From: Incurvaria masculella
Taxonomy: Eukaryota; Arthropoda; Insecta; Lepidoptera; Incurvariidae
DNA: 64,000 nucleotides
Reading direction: 5' to 3'
Assembly (NCBI GenBank): GCA_946894095.1
Contig: OX335647.2
Coordinates: 22,710,001 to 22,774,000 of the forward strand
Shown: piece by piece, positions 53,831-64,000 of the stretch
How positions within the stretch are numbered: the first letter of the stretch is position 1
Layout: every line of letters begins with the position of its first letter
Notes under the pieces: model-generated
The model's database searches: none
Seen by the model: the letters and a program-made list of their open reading frames with translations, nothing else
What the model was told of the DNA's origin: nothing
Program-made: the position numbers and the translations under genes

Positions 53831-54211
53831 AGCCTCAGTGGCCCAGTGGCGCGACACTTCGGCGATCGCTCTCCGAAGTTAAGCAACGCTGGGTCCGGTC
53901 TGGTCTTGGATGGGTGACCATTCGACCGTTAAGGGAGGCTGGCCGTGGTTCGGATTTCACGTTCAGCTGTAGGTCCCCTTCCTTACTTACTAGGTGGTAG
54001 GGTTTATCCCGCCCGGGTTGGTACCATCGCATTGGATGAACGATGGTCGAAGCGGCAGTGAAAATTGCCCGTGTTTTCCATCCAGTTCAATGTAGCCGTG
54101 CAATATAAGGAAGGTCCTGGCATGGCACCTAGTTCCCATGTGGTGTGTTAGGCTAATACCATGACAGAACTTGTGGTATTAGCCATCCATGTCCAGTCAC
54201 ATAAAAAAAAA
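53831..54211 (+). mobile_element. 5S-headed SINE, complete reference copy
   Basis: About 380 bp. The first ~25 nt (agcctcagtggcccagtggc) look like the tRNA-headed SINE start. Positions 53871-53919 are strongly similar to the internal promoter of insect 5S rRNA (box A, intermediate element, box C). From about 53970 the sequence is the same body as the tRNA-headed SINE (…taggtggtagggttta.cccgcccgggttggta…), ending in 'ccatgtccagtcacat' plus poly-A. No ORF. 5S-headed SINEs are usually called SINE3. The head boundary and source 5S cannot be proved without alignment. Confidence 0.88.
53876..53919 (+). promoter_or_regulatory. 5S-type internal Pol III promoter
   Basis: AAGTTAAGCAACG at 53876-53888 corresponds to 5S box A and TTGGATGGGTGACC at 53906-53919 to box C, with a 17-bp intermediate segment containing CCGGTCTGG. 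This is the layout of TFIIIA-dependent type 1 Pol III promoters. Activity is inferred. Confidence 0.7.
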
Positions 54212-54214
54212 TAC

Positions 54215-55750
54215 GATCGTCGTACTGCCATCACTAGCACCTTCTAAGATGTAATTTTATCCATCGAAGATATTAAAAACATGAAATATAGTCATCATTT
54301 CAACCAACATAAATACTGGTGTATCTCCTGGCTGGATGAAATGAAATAAATGTCATTGAAAACATGTCTGTTCTTACTAAAGTACAATCAAGGATCTTCA
54401 AGAAATTGCCATGCACGGGTGGGTAAAATAACAAAACCAAATATAAAAGGCAATTTTTCTAAATGGATGAAGATGGAACATCTCAAACCGAATCGATGAA
54501 CAGAAAACATGGCTGAGGTGAAAAACACAAGCGACAAAGTGTGGATGTCAATGCAAGATGTGGCCATCAATCCCCTCCCATCAACACCTAAAGCTGCCCA
54601 GCCGAGCGTTTCGATATAATAGTGATACAAATTAAGATTTTGTTTTGAGTCCCTATTGAGCAAAAGATGCCTTGTCAAGGCAGCGATTTGATAGACGGAT
54701 AGGTTTTGTTACAAATATAAAAAAATCGATGATCCCCTCGTTGAGGCAGTTTACAGCGTAAATATGCCTTTACTTACGAACTGTGGATATATAATTCGTG
54801 GTCATGGTTGACGGAACTACACAAGTCGTATGGATAGTTTGGAACGTCTACACGATAAATAGATACCGATTTACCTACCGCATTGGCACTAAAATTAAAG
54901 GTCTTATCAAAATCTTCGTGTCATGTGCAAAATTGATTATGTCGCATATCAAAAACCTTTTTTCGTTTAGGGTATACAAATGAATGGTCTTGTCAAAATC
55001 TACCTTCTAGTCATGTCGTATCTCTAGGACCTGTAGTGGAACCCACTGCGTTGTTTGGTTCATATATTAAAGGTATCATGAAGATCTTGCCGTTGGACAA
55101 ACTGTATTGTGTCATTTCTCTGGAACCTAATCATCGATCCTACAACTTGGGTTTTACGTTCGGCGCCTACACGTTCAGACCCTTAGATGTCACATTGTGG
55201 CTGTTTTATTTATATCTTTCAACGGATATACTCCCAACACGCATGCGACTATAACGGCGGAGTCTAAATGAAGATGCCCCAGCAAAAATGAGACATGTCA
55301 CTCGTTTATATAGAGTCCAAGTTGACTATGAGTCGATATTGAGCTATCAGGAGCGCTTGCAACGCGTGGGACAGGGACCCGGGTGAATGGGTGACCATTT
55401 TGATTGAGCGTAATCGGTCCGGAGATTTAGATCCGCAAATGCGACAGTGCGAGATCAGCGGCTGCGCAGCCGAGACTTCTGTGCCCGCCGCGCGGAAGTA
55501 AGCGCATCGTTGATATCTGCACCTTCAGAAGTGGTCGATAGGGGTGATTTTCGCAGTGGTTGTCGCGACGCACGGACTAATTGAATTATGTCGTAATGGA
55601 AGTGACCTTTCGTGCCGGGGGACGCCTTGAAGTGAAGTTTGAGGATATTTGAACTATCGGAATATACCTTTGAGGTTTTGCAGGAGCAGTATTAACAGTG
55701 AGTTGGCTTCTCTAGCTACTAACGCGCAAATTTCAGACTCAGTGGTCAGA
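54215..55750. other. mostly anonymous DNA
   Basis: 54220-55250 is unremarkable. 55430-55620 is GC-rich, and 55355-55410 has a faint 5S-SINE-like string (gggtgaatgggtgaccattt). A GTAAGC donor-like site sits near 55497, but no acceptor pairs with it. Confidence 0.35.
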
Positions 55751-56167
55751 ATCGGTGTGGCCCAACCCGCTCAACTCCCCATACAAACGGGGAAAGAAGA
55801 TCGCGCCCATATTTCTTGTCAGAGATCCAAAATTTTGCTCAAAATAGCTTTATTTGATCGAACTAGATGTCTGATGACCATCGGCATTGTAAAATTGTGT
55901 TTGGTATCTATGTTATAAGGTCCGAAAGTTCGAATTTTTCGCGTGTTTTATACAATAACTTTGGAGGTGAATTACGCTATGATTAAGTAAGAACATCTTA
56001 AAAAGATTAGTCATCAGACATAGCTTATTTAATCAAGATTTATTATATATTTGGGTTTTGTTAGATTTTTGACTACAGCGGTCGTGGTTTACTTTTAACT
56101 ATAAGTCGTTTTGAAATTAAAATTTTCTTCAATCTTACCAAATCATGCACTATGCACATTGTCTTTT

Positions 56168-56813
56168 TAACCGACTTCAACAAAAGAAGGAGGTTATCAA
56201 TTCGTCTGTATGTTTTTTTTTTTTATGTTTGTTACCTCATAACTTTTTCCTGGGTGAACCGATTTTGATAATTATTTTTTTAAATGATGGCTAGTGCTTC
56301 CCAAGTGGTCCCATTTTAATTTGGTTAAGTTCTGACAATGATATCCATGAGAAAATCATAAAAGTCTTAAATTTGTATTAAGATGTGCGCGACAAATGGA
56401 CAATTAACTCAATATAACGCCAACCGATTTCGGTTTTTTTTTTTATTGGAAAGGACGTGTTCAAATTAGTAAGTGCACTTAAGATTCACTAAAAATTAAC
56501 AAATAAAAAAACAATTTAACAAAAAAAATAACAGACTTCAAAGAAAAAGCACTAAAAAGTAAAAAATAATGTTCATTTTTGTAGTTACGATTTCTGTTAT
56601 TTTTTGAGTCGGTGTCAGCCAAGGTTAGGTTAGGTTAGGTTAGGTTAGGTTAGGTTAGGTTCTCTTGATTGGCGCAGCGCGTGCCCGGCTGACGCCGACT
56701 CAAAAAATTGCAGAAATCGTAACTACAAAAATGAACATTATTTTTTACTTCTTAGTGCTTTTTCATTGAAGTCGGTTATTTTTTTTGTTAATTTTTTTTT
56801 TTTTTGTAGACAT
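56168..56813 (-). mobile_element. foldback element with embedded TTAGG block, copy 2
   Basis: Opposite in orientation to the 46598 copy and inserted in a TTAA-1 MITE, which fixes its limits: 'taaccgacttcaa' at the left and 'ttgaagtcggtta' plus a T-run at the right. Inverted arms of about 100 bp flank the TTAGG block. Confidence 0.85.
56623..56661. repeat. telomere-type (TTAGG)n block
   Basis: 39 bp, nearly eight GGTTA units, against five in the sister element at 46719. The unit number therefore varies between copies. Confidence 0.93.
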
Positions 56814-56937
56814 GTTGCATCTTCCTCATCACGGAGCCTGTCTTATTCTTTGAAACAGAGAAGGTCCCAGAGCGCAACAGCACGGTTTTGTACCGTGCCC
56901 GCGAATGAGTTAGGCCCGCCAGGTTGGGCCACCTTAA

Positions 56938-57292
56938 GAACCGCCCGTAAGCTATGCTTCCCATACAAACGTAGTTTACTAATAATTTGAAAACCACTGT
57001 TCCAATTTAATTGATATTTGATACCTAATATCAGGCAACAATAATCTGTGTCTGTATGCTTTTGTTTTTTTGAAAAATCCAAACCGAGTCAGATGAAAGC
57101 AAAAACAAAATCTTCATACTAATTTTTTTTTCTCTGTGGTTTGACTCAGGATACATTTACCGAAAAAACAAAGGCATGCAGACACAGATATTTGTTGCCA
57201 GATATATGATACCAAATATCAAGTAAATTGGAACAGTGGTTTTCAAATGATTAGTAAACTACGTTTGTATGGGAGGCGAAATTTTCTGATCC
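56938..57292. mobile_element. TTAA-4 foldback element
   Basis: 355 bp between TTAA at 56934-56937 (shared with the MITE to its left) and 57293-57296. Long inverted arms, best in 'cccatacaaacgtagtttactaat..tttgaaaaccactgttccaattta', give a nearly full-length foldback. The outermost ~20 bp match poorly. Confidence 0.7.
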
Positions 57293-57309
57293 TTAAGGGG
57301 GCACCTTAA

Positions 57310-57851
57310 GGTGGCCCATCCCGCTCAACTCCTCATACAAACGGGGAAAGAAGATCGCGCCCATATTTCTTGTCAGAGATCCAAAATTTTGCTCAAAATA
57401 GCTTTATTTGATCGAACTAGATGTCTGATGACCATTGACATTGTAAAATTGTGTTTGGTATCTATGTTATAAGGTCCGAAAGTTCGAATTTTTCGCGTGT
57501 TTTATACAATAACTTTGGAGGTGAATTACGCTATGATTAAGTAAGAACATCTTAAAAAGATTAGTCATCAGACATAGCTTATTTAATCAAGATTTATAAT
57601 CGATTTGGTTTTTGTTAGATTTTGGACTACAGCGGTCGTGGTTTACTTTTAGCTATAAGTCGTTTTGTAATTAAAATTTTCGTAAATCTTACCAAACCAT
57701 ACACTATGCACATTGTCTTTTATGTGGACATTTGGCATCTTCCTCATCACGGAGCCTGTCTTTTTCTTTGAAACATAGAAGGTCCCAGAGCGCGACAGCC
57801 CGGTTTTGTACTGTGCCCGCGAATGAGTTAGTCCCGCCGGGTTGGGCCACC
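57310..57851 (-). mobile_element. TTAA-1 MITE, complete
   Basis: 542 bp with TTAA at 57306-57309 and 57852-57855. Very similar to the copy at 55754 and 13 bp from the TTAA-4 element. Confidence 0.92.
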
Positions 57852-58137
57852 TTAAAAGGGAAAAAAATAGTGCGCAAATGATGGAAATTAATTTTAAAAA
57901 ATCTGAAGTTTGGACTTTACTCTCGTGAAACACAACTTACTGTTGTGAAAATATCTGTAAGACATTACTTATAGTACATGATTCGAACTTTTCCTGAGCA
58001 TACGCTGCAATTCGTTTAGGGAAAGTGGTGAAATTGCCTGATACACATCGTATCATGCGCATTAAAACTTGTCTCAAGCTAGTTTGGCACAGAAGCTTAT
58101 TCTTATTTTGAGGTGAGATTGTAGAATAGCTTCACCT

Positions 58138-58412
58138 GCCTCGGTAGCGCAGCGCGACGCCTCGCTGTTCGATAATAGAAGTAAAGCAACTCTGTGTTGT
58201 CGGGCGCTGGATGGTCGATCCTTATCGACCGACGACTGGAGGTGTTTCGCGTTCTCATAAAATTATAATGCCCTTTCCTTTATTAATATGTGGTAGTGCA
58301 AACCCAACCCGGATTGGTACCATTGTAGTGTCGAAAATTACAATTATTCATTAATTAAATGTAGTCATGCAAAATAAAGAAGGTCCTGGCATGATAGCCA
58401 CTTACCAGTATT
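58138..58412 (+). mobile_element. 5S-headed SINE, old, tail cut by MITE
   Basis: Head 'gcctcggtagcgcagcgcgacgcctcg', 5S-derived 'gtaaagcaactctgtgttgtcgggcgctggatgg' and body fragments up to 'gaaggtcctggcatgatagcca'. The foldback at 58414 sits directly in place of the tail. Confidence 0.65.
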
Positions 58413-58413
58413 A

Positions 58414-58711
58414 GGGCCTTTTTCACCTACTGCTGATTAGCTTAATCGCCACATACCTTTTTAGCAGCGTTCAATTAATACCCGTACAAGATAATCATCA
58501 CTTTTGTAATAAAGGCCTTTTAAGGTGTTGATTAAAGTAAATCACCAGGCTTAGCCTGGTTTTCACCAAGTGCTGATTTATTTTAATCGACACTTAAAGG
58601 GCCTTTATTACTAAAGGTCCGATTATCTTGCACGGGTATTGATTGCAAGCTGCTGAGAAAGGCCCTTAATATGTGGCGATTAAGCTAATCAGCAGTAGGT
58701 GAAAAAGGTCC
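58414..58711. mobile_element. 298-bp foldback MITE, TA type
   Basis: Near-complete inverted structure: GGGCCTTTTTCACCTACTGC... at the left and its inverse at the right, arms of about 140 bp meeting at 'ccaggcttagcctgg'. TA lies on both sides (58412-58413, 58712-58713). A second, degraded copy is at 52760. Confidence 0.82.
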
Positions 58712-58719
58712 TAAGACTT

Positions 58720-60140
58720 ATATCATGGCAGTAGGCTTAGAATGTAAAGACATACAGAGTCAATTGAAGGATAAGATCAAAATCGTTTCATACATTTACT
58801 GAAATTTCTTTTTTTACTCTATCATCAACCATATTTTTTTTACGAAATGTCTCTGTAGCTTCAAAATAATGATCTGAAGTTATGTTGCAAGTTTTACTTT
58901 GAAATATTGAGAAAAAGTGAAGAAATTTGATCGACAAGAACCAATGGGTCACCCCAAATAAAAAAAAATGTTTTTGTCCGGATTTTTTATTCCCGTTCAC
59001 TAAACAATCTATAAATGCACAGGGCACCATGCTTTATTTAAGTAAAACTAGAGAAATCATAAAGATTTCACAAACAATACATTTCACAGGCACAGATATT
59101 AGCGATCCATGTCCAGTTAAATAAAAACAAACTATGCACATATGGTTGAACCAAGGATTGCATTTTTTCTGGTATGGAAGTAGCATTTTTTGTTATAAAT
59201 TACTGAGCACCTCATTGAAATGCTTTCTCTGAAGGTATCTACATATTTCTTCACCTCCATGATCTACATCGATACTAGTAGTTAAATAGAATAAATGAAT
59301 CTAAATAATAATAGTAAATACAATAAATGAATCTATAAATGTGAACTTGTCTAAATGCATGTCGTTACACATTCTGAAACCACACGGTTCACAAATGATC
59401 ACGCACAGTCTACAAAAAAAAGCCAAGGTATCCCAGACCTCTCTATTTCTTTAAAATCACAGTAATTTCAAAGAAATAGAGAGTTCTGGGAAATAAAAGA
59501 AAGCGACTGTATATTTGAACAACGGACCTGTCAGTTCTGAACTTGGCAGTTAGATATATATATTTTTAGAATTCGGTTAGGCTAAAATGCGGCCTTTATT
59601 GTGCTACCAAACTAATGTCGTATCTTCTGTAATGGAAGTTGGGAAGGTGTGGTTTAAATAATGTTGATTTAATTGTAAATCTTCGTAACTTCGTACTTCA
59701 TAAATCACCGGTCGTATAATCACAGACATAAGCCACCTATTATCAGTTATCTCTAAAATACGTAATTAACGAGAATTGGTATTTCCTCTTATTTCAGTAA
59801 TATTTTAAGGTACTACATACGTGGCATTGTTGATGTGTATCTAAAACGACACTGCAGGCAGTTTGTGTAACTTGTACACACTGAAAATGCTTTTTCGATC
59901 GCTTTAGTAAGGTACCCGTTTGCACGTAAAGTACGGCCGGGGGCTAGCGTCCTCAATTATTAAAATAGAGAAATGAAAATAGTATCAGAAGATGTATTTT
60001 TTCTGTAAAATATTTCTATATATTTTTTCATCAAAATCATCCCAATATTTTACCCTTTTTAAAATGTAAAGGATTTCAAGATGATACCATTTATATTCAT
60101 ATTTATAAATATATGAATATAATACAGCCAGCAAAGATAA
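58720..60140. other. anonymous AT-rich DNA
   Basis: 59090-59125 weakly resembles a SINE tail (atattagcgatccatgtccagtt). No gene or structured element is supported apart from the hairpin listed next. Confidence 0.4.
59428..59492. repeat. inverted repeat, ~22-bp arms
   Basis: 'tcccagacctctctatttcttt' and 'aaagaaatagagagttctggga' pair with one mismatch around a loop of about 19 bp. Possible mini-foldback. Confidence 0.7.
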
Positions 60141-60146
60141 ATGGAC

Positions 60147-60375
60147 CTCGCTAGCCCAGTAGCCCGACGCCTCGCCGTTCGATAACCAAGGTAAAGCAAA
60201 CCGCGCGCGGTCGAATTCTGGATGGGTTACTGTTTTCATACGTTGATGACGCCATATTTATGATCCCACGTAAGACTGTATATGCCTGTTCCATACTTTC
60301 TGGGTGGTGGGGGAGAAATCACCGAAATATTGTTACTATCGCTTCATCCATCTTTCTTCCAATACGGGTGATTCC
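60147..60375 (+). mobile_element. 5S-headed SINE, old copy without tail
   Basis: Head 'gctagcccagtagcccgacgcctcgccg', 5S-like 'ggtaaagcaaaccgcgcgcggtcgaattctggatgggt' and an eroded body. Confidence 0.65.
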
Positions 60376-60389
60376 TAGCATTCACCCTT

Positions 60390-61710
60390 CACGTCAACTC
60401 ATAAGAATAGCACAAGCCTTTAAGAAGTTATTGATTTAAAAAGCTAAAATCGGTTGTCTGTAAAATCGGTTTACTGACGATAGTTGAACGTGACAACGTC
60501 ATAAGAAAATACTGATGGAATGGTTATATATCACTGAACAATATATTACTGAACATATATTTAATATCGAAAGAATCATTACTTTATCGCCGCAATTATC
60601 GTTGCTATAAACAATTGACACCACGTTCACTTTTTACTGCACTCCATGCTTGACGAAAACATGTAAATGTACTGAATGTATTATTGTATAGCAGCTGTCC
60701 ACGCGGACGCATCGCTCACTCAAGTAGGAGAGAGACAGATGTCGAACGCTGCCGAACGCGGAGGCCGATTGTGCCTCTTTGTCGCTCGTTCCGCCTTCTC
60801 GCTTGCACTTCAAGCCTTAAATGAAACGCCTCAGAGCGAGGTAACGCCGCATGAGTCATGTTTTTTCGTGCGTGCAGCCGGCTCCATTGAATTCAAAGAC
60901 GTTGTCACGTCGAAAACTGATATATCAACATGACCACATACATTGTATCGTTTGTTTATTCAATGTTACCTCTAACATACATATTTAATCCCAAAGCTCT
61001 TCCCTTCTAAACGAAATTTCGCGTATTAACCTCGAATGGCCGCGAAGGGACGCGCTCAGTCCCTATCGATTGCGGCGCCTCGCATAAATTGATATCCTCT
61101 TCAGAGGGCCGGCCTCCAGGCCGGAGGAAAATCCATCGTTTTTCACGCGAAGCCAGCTGTCAGAATCGCTTTCCTAACTCTCTCGAGAGCGTGAACAGAC
61201 ACGGATATCCGAGTGTTGCCGCGATGAAGGAGCGTGATGTATTATTTAGACAGGTCGTTTTATATTATGACAGTTAAATGCCATTCGTTAGGCCGATATC
61301 TGCGTTAGGAATGCTTTTCCAGCGAGGTTACGTTTGAAGGTACACGAACTTCAAGTAGTTAATAGTGACAGGTATGCTGCCTTAGGCTACAGCCTACGGG
61401 TAATCACAATCTGATAGCAGCCATAATCAAACCGCTGTCAAATCTCCGATCAGGCGAATATCAGTGTGCACAACCCGCAAATTAAGTCGTAACCAAATAC
61501 CACAGAAATTTCAGATTTCTGTGCCAAATAACAAGTAAAACCACTCGATTCTTCACGGTTAAACATAAATATGGCGCTAGCTGAAAATATGTGATCATAT
61601 GATATGTGTCAATGTCAGCGGAGTCCAGCAGTTTGTTTTATTGGTGTTTAGAATTCAAAGCAGGGAAATAAACCCTATATTTTAGTGCAAATTCCGCGTA
61701 CTTGATCCGT
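60390..61710. other. GC-rich islands without repeats
   Basis: 60690-60950 and 61020-61275 are GC-richer than the neighbourhood and match nothing else in the window. The first contains an 85-codon frame (60676-60933) without recognisable domains; the second includes 'ccggcctccaggccgg'. Candidate regulatory or exonic sequence. Confidence 0.3.
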
Positions 61711-61719
61711 TGTTAGTTA

Positions 61720-61877
61720 GGGCCGAGTGCACGAAAGGGCAATAAATCAAAATCAACGTGAACATATGATTAAACACGTCACTTTGTTTGGATAGTATGG
61801 AAGGAACTCCATGTGGTTCACTAAAAGTGACGTGTTTGAACATTGATTAACTCAGTCGTCTCTTCGCGCAATCGGGA
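61720..61877. mobile_element. Harbinger-like MITE, copy 2
   Basis: About 158 bp from GGGCCGAGTGCACGAA to TTCGCGCAATCGGGAC with TTA on both sides (61717-61719, 61878-61880). High similarity to the copy at 7489. Confidence 0.82.
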
Positions 61878-62279
61878 CTTAGCATTGTAATTAAAATCGG
61901 TTTTGGTCGACGGGCAATTTAGTTTTAACACCAAAGGTGGATTGTGTACGCCAAATTGCCTTTTGACAGTTACTCATGGTTAAATGTGATTTTAATTTTG
62001 TTATTAACCGTAGATGTTGTGCACTCCACGAGATCAAAACGAAATTCAGCGCCATTTAGCAAAATATTCAAAATCGAAATCGATAACGTAATCCTATCGA
62101 AACAGCAAGCGATCCTTTTAGGCAAACACGTCTAACGCCTCACCTGCTCTGTGACCCATTAATAAGAATTTTTAATTTAAAGTATATTTGACGCAGGATA
62201 CGTCTAATTACAATATAATATTTCTCTAAATAACAATAAATCTTTGCCTACTTTTGAGATTACCTCGGTCGTTAAACAT

Positions 62280-62391
62280 GTTTGAAAAATGTTACGGCTT
62301 TTCACGCGGCGGGAGGAAACTGAACGATCAGCTTGAAACATCGGAGAATGTTTCCTCCCGCCGCGTGAAAAGCCTTAACAATTTTTCAAAC
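62280..62391. mobile_element. GC-rich foldback, ~41-bp arms
   Basis: 62280-62320 and 62350-62391 pair almost perfectly (…cacgcggcgggaggaaac) around a 29-bp loop. The decamer aaatctttg(c/t) followed by cta occurs on both sides (about 62238 and 62392), a possible long duplication that would enclose an extra 30 bp. A 67-codon frame across it is chance. Confidence 0.7.
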
Positions 62392-62659
62392 AAATCTTTG
62401 TCTATTGGCAATGTGTTGCAGTCGTCTCCAAAATCGTATTTGGCACCAGACGTTTAGCCAGTTAGTTCTGTGTTGACTTGAATAACATTTCTATTTTTGT
62501 ATTATGTAATTCGCCCGCATTTATTGTATGTATTGATTTGTCCTCAGGTATGTTTGACAAGTCAAATTTATAGACGACTATGTTAACATTTATTGAATTT
62601 ATTAAATAGGAATGAAATCCGGAGAGCTAGTGTTACAGCGTGCGAAAAAGAAACCGCAA

Positions 62660-62830
62660 AGAACTTCTGCCAAAAAGTTTATTTGATCTGCAGGCCTATT
62701 CTTGGAATTCCGTGCTCAGGATTCGGCAATCATTCAGCCAAGACAACTGCTTTTATAGCGGTTGTCAAAGCATTTTTCTCGACGGAAAAACTTGTATCAT
62801 TGAAATATAGTTCTTCGAAATCTTTCCCTC
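62660..62830. repeat. relative of the 9990-10226 Helitron-like segment
   Basis: 'tggaattccgtg.tcagga' and 'aactgctttta.agcggttgtcaaag...tt.tcg.gac' echo 9998-10170, the latter in inverse orientation. No CTRR end was found here. Confidence 0.35.
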
Positions 62831-63241
62831 GAGATGTTTCTTCAGCTCTTTGATGATAATGATTGGACATACATAGTTATAGAATTAGGTACTGAATGGT
62901 ATACTACATTTGAGAGCAAAAAAAAGGTTGACAAATTCATAAATTCTATACTATCACGAAATTTTTACAACCTATATTATCTAGACGCCTTAGTGTTATT
63001 CAGCAAAAATGATATTTTAAATTAATACTAACGATTACGATTGCAATGGTCCTATTGGAAAGAATTTCTATCTGGTCTCTTTTGACTCGGATTAGAATGT
63101 TTATTAGCAAAACCGTAGAGACAAATATATTGATTGAGTGATAAAAATAAATTGCCGACTTCCAAGCCCCGGGGTTTCGGGAAATGATGTTTTTAAGGAC
63201 CCATGACTAGATAGCCTAGATAGATAGTCACGGAATGAGAG

Positions 63242-63545
63242 AAAAACCGGCCAAATGCGAGTCGGACTCGCACACGAAGGGTTCCGTACCATCGCACAAG
63301 ATTTAAAAAAACACGTTTTTTGTATGGGGGCCCCCCTTTAATTATTATTATTTTAGAATGTTACCTATTTGTTGTTATAGCGGCAAAATAAATACATAAT
63401 CTGTGAAAAATTCAGCTTCCTACCTGTTACGGTTCATGAGATACAGCCCTGTGACAGACGGACAGACGGACGGACGGACGGACGGACAGCGGAGGCTTAG
63501 TAATAGGGTTCCGTTTTCACCCTTTGGGTACGGAACCCTAAAAAC
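63242..63545 (+). mobile_element. GTCC-repeat element
   Basis: Complete plus copy of about 304 bp with both ends and about six microsatellite units. Confidence 0.9.
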
Positions 63546-63559
63546 CGCCGTGAGGAATA

Positions 63560-64000
63560 TTATAGTTTCTCTGATTGTAGAGGTAGATATTGAAAATTTC
63601 CGATAAGGCCGTCATGAGACGCTCTTAACTAACTCAAAATTACTCATAAATACTTGAATCATGCTTTTCAATGATGTGCGAATATTTTTTTGATGTGTCA
63701 TTAAACTATTCGCTAGAAATCCCAACACTACCGATGGGTGGGGTTTTCTTCACCATAAAATTAAACTGTTTTTTTGAAATTGTTGTCTCTACGTTTGTAT
63801 GAGGAAGAAACAGTCGCTCACTCACGGGACATTCTGAGGTCCTTTGCATTCTAACCCTTTCAAAAATACTCGAGTGCTAGTGGAGAAAAGGTAGGTTCGG
63901 ACCTCTAACTAAAGTGTCGCCTGGGACTAGATTGTGACGTCACGCCGTCGCGCGGCGTGTCGAGTGACGGCGCGCCGTGACGCAACGTGTTGCGTCGTTA
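63560..64000. other. anonymous DNA, GC-rich at the end
   Basis: The last ~70 bp are dense in CG and locally palindromic (…cgccgtcgcgcggcgtgtcg…). The window ends inside it, so its nature is open. Confidence 0.3.

Larger units (their letters stand above)
55754..56933 (-). mobile_element. TTAA-1 MITE interrupted by a foldback element
   Basis: The reverse-oriented MITE runs 55754-56167 and resumes at about 56814-56933, with TTAA at 56934-56937. The left flank has mutated (aatcggtgtggccc). The 646-bp insert is the telomere-motif foldback. Confidence 0.88.

Noticed and set aside
53871..53919. Genuine 5S rRNA gene
   Set aside because: Only the internal promoter portion is kept; both ends differ from 5S rRNA and a SINE body plus poly-A tail follows.
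1..64000. CRISPR arrays, operons, Shine-Dalgarno sites, rRNA genes
   Set aside because: None seen; the direct repeats present are eukaryotic microsatellites and transposon copies.

Overview
The window looks like non-coding, transposon-dense chromosomal DNA from a lepidopteran insect (moth or butterfly). This rests on an AT-rich background, TTAGG-type pentamer blocks (the insect telomere unit) inside dispersed repeats, repeats with a GTCC/GGAC microsatellite and GAGTCGGACTC palindrome that I associate with Lepidoptera, Helitron-like ends of lepidopteran type, and a cecropia-type mariner. Species and chromosome cannot be told. The only long intact reading frame is a mariner transposase (20824-21858, minus). 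There are no rRNA or CRISPR loci and no convincing host tRNA gene. The tRNA- and 5S-like sequences found are SINE heads. Three short segments look like host exons (5770-5887 minus, 9558-9656 plus, 43029-43226 plus), so this could be intergenic DNA or a very large intron. || Layout. 0-4.9 kb: SINEs, a possible solo LTR, GTCC-repeat elements, a TTAA MITE and a 556-bp MITE. 4.9-12.5 kb: further SINEs, a Harbinger-like MITE, a Helitron-like end, and a three-deep nest (LINE remnant > TTAA-3 > TTAA-2). 12.5-16.8 kb: mostly anonymous AT-rich DNA. 16.8-20.6 kb: second 556-bp MITE, two adjacent foldback elements, a Harbinger-like MITE, TTAA-2, a truncated TTAA-1 and a SINE. 20.7-22.1 kb: complete mariner. 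22.9-25.4 kb: a perfect GC-rich foldback and three SINEs. 25.75-26.48 kb: a diverged tandem array of about 265 bp. 27-31 kb: LINE remnants, including a triplicated reverse-transcriptase fragment. 32-37.1 kb: 5S-headed SINEs and a tandemly amplified SINE tail. 37-43.8 kb: LINE, MITE and GTCC copies plus GC-rich islands. 43.8-52 kb: foldbacks, SINEs and a telomere-motif foldback. 52-58 kb: LINE ends, a 5S-SINE and a composite of TTAA elements. 58-64 kb: foldbacks, 5S-SINEs, GC-rich islands and a final GTCC element. || How the parts relate. At least ten repeat families occur in two or more copies. tRNA-headed and 5S-rRNA-headed SINEs share the same body and tail, which implies head exchange between Pol III promoter types. 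At least three, probably four, otherwise different MITE families are flanked by TTAA, the piggyBac target signature. One insertion can be dated relative to its host by an uninterrupted paralogue inside the window. The mariner transposase could mobilise its own ends, but none of the MITEs here obviously shares them.
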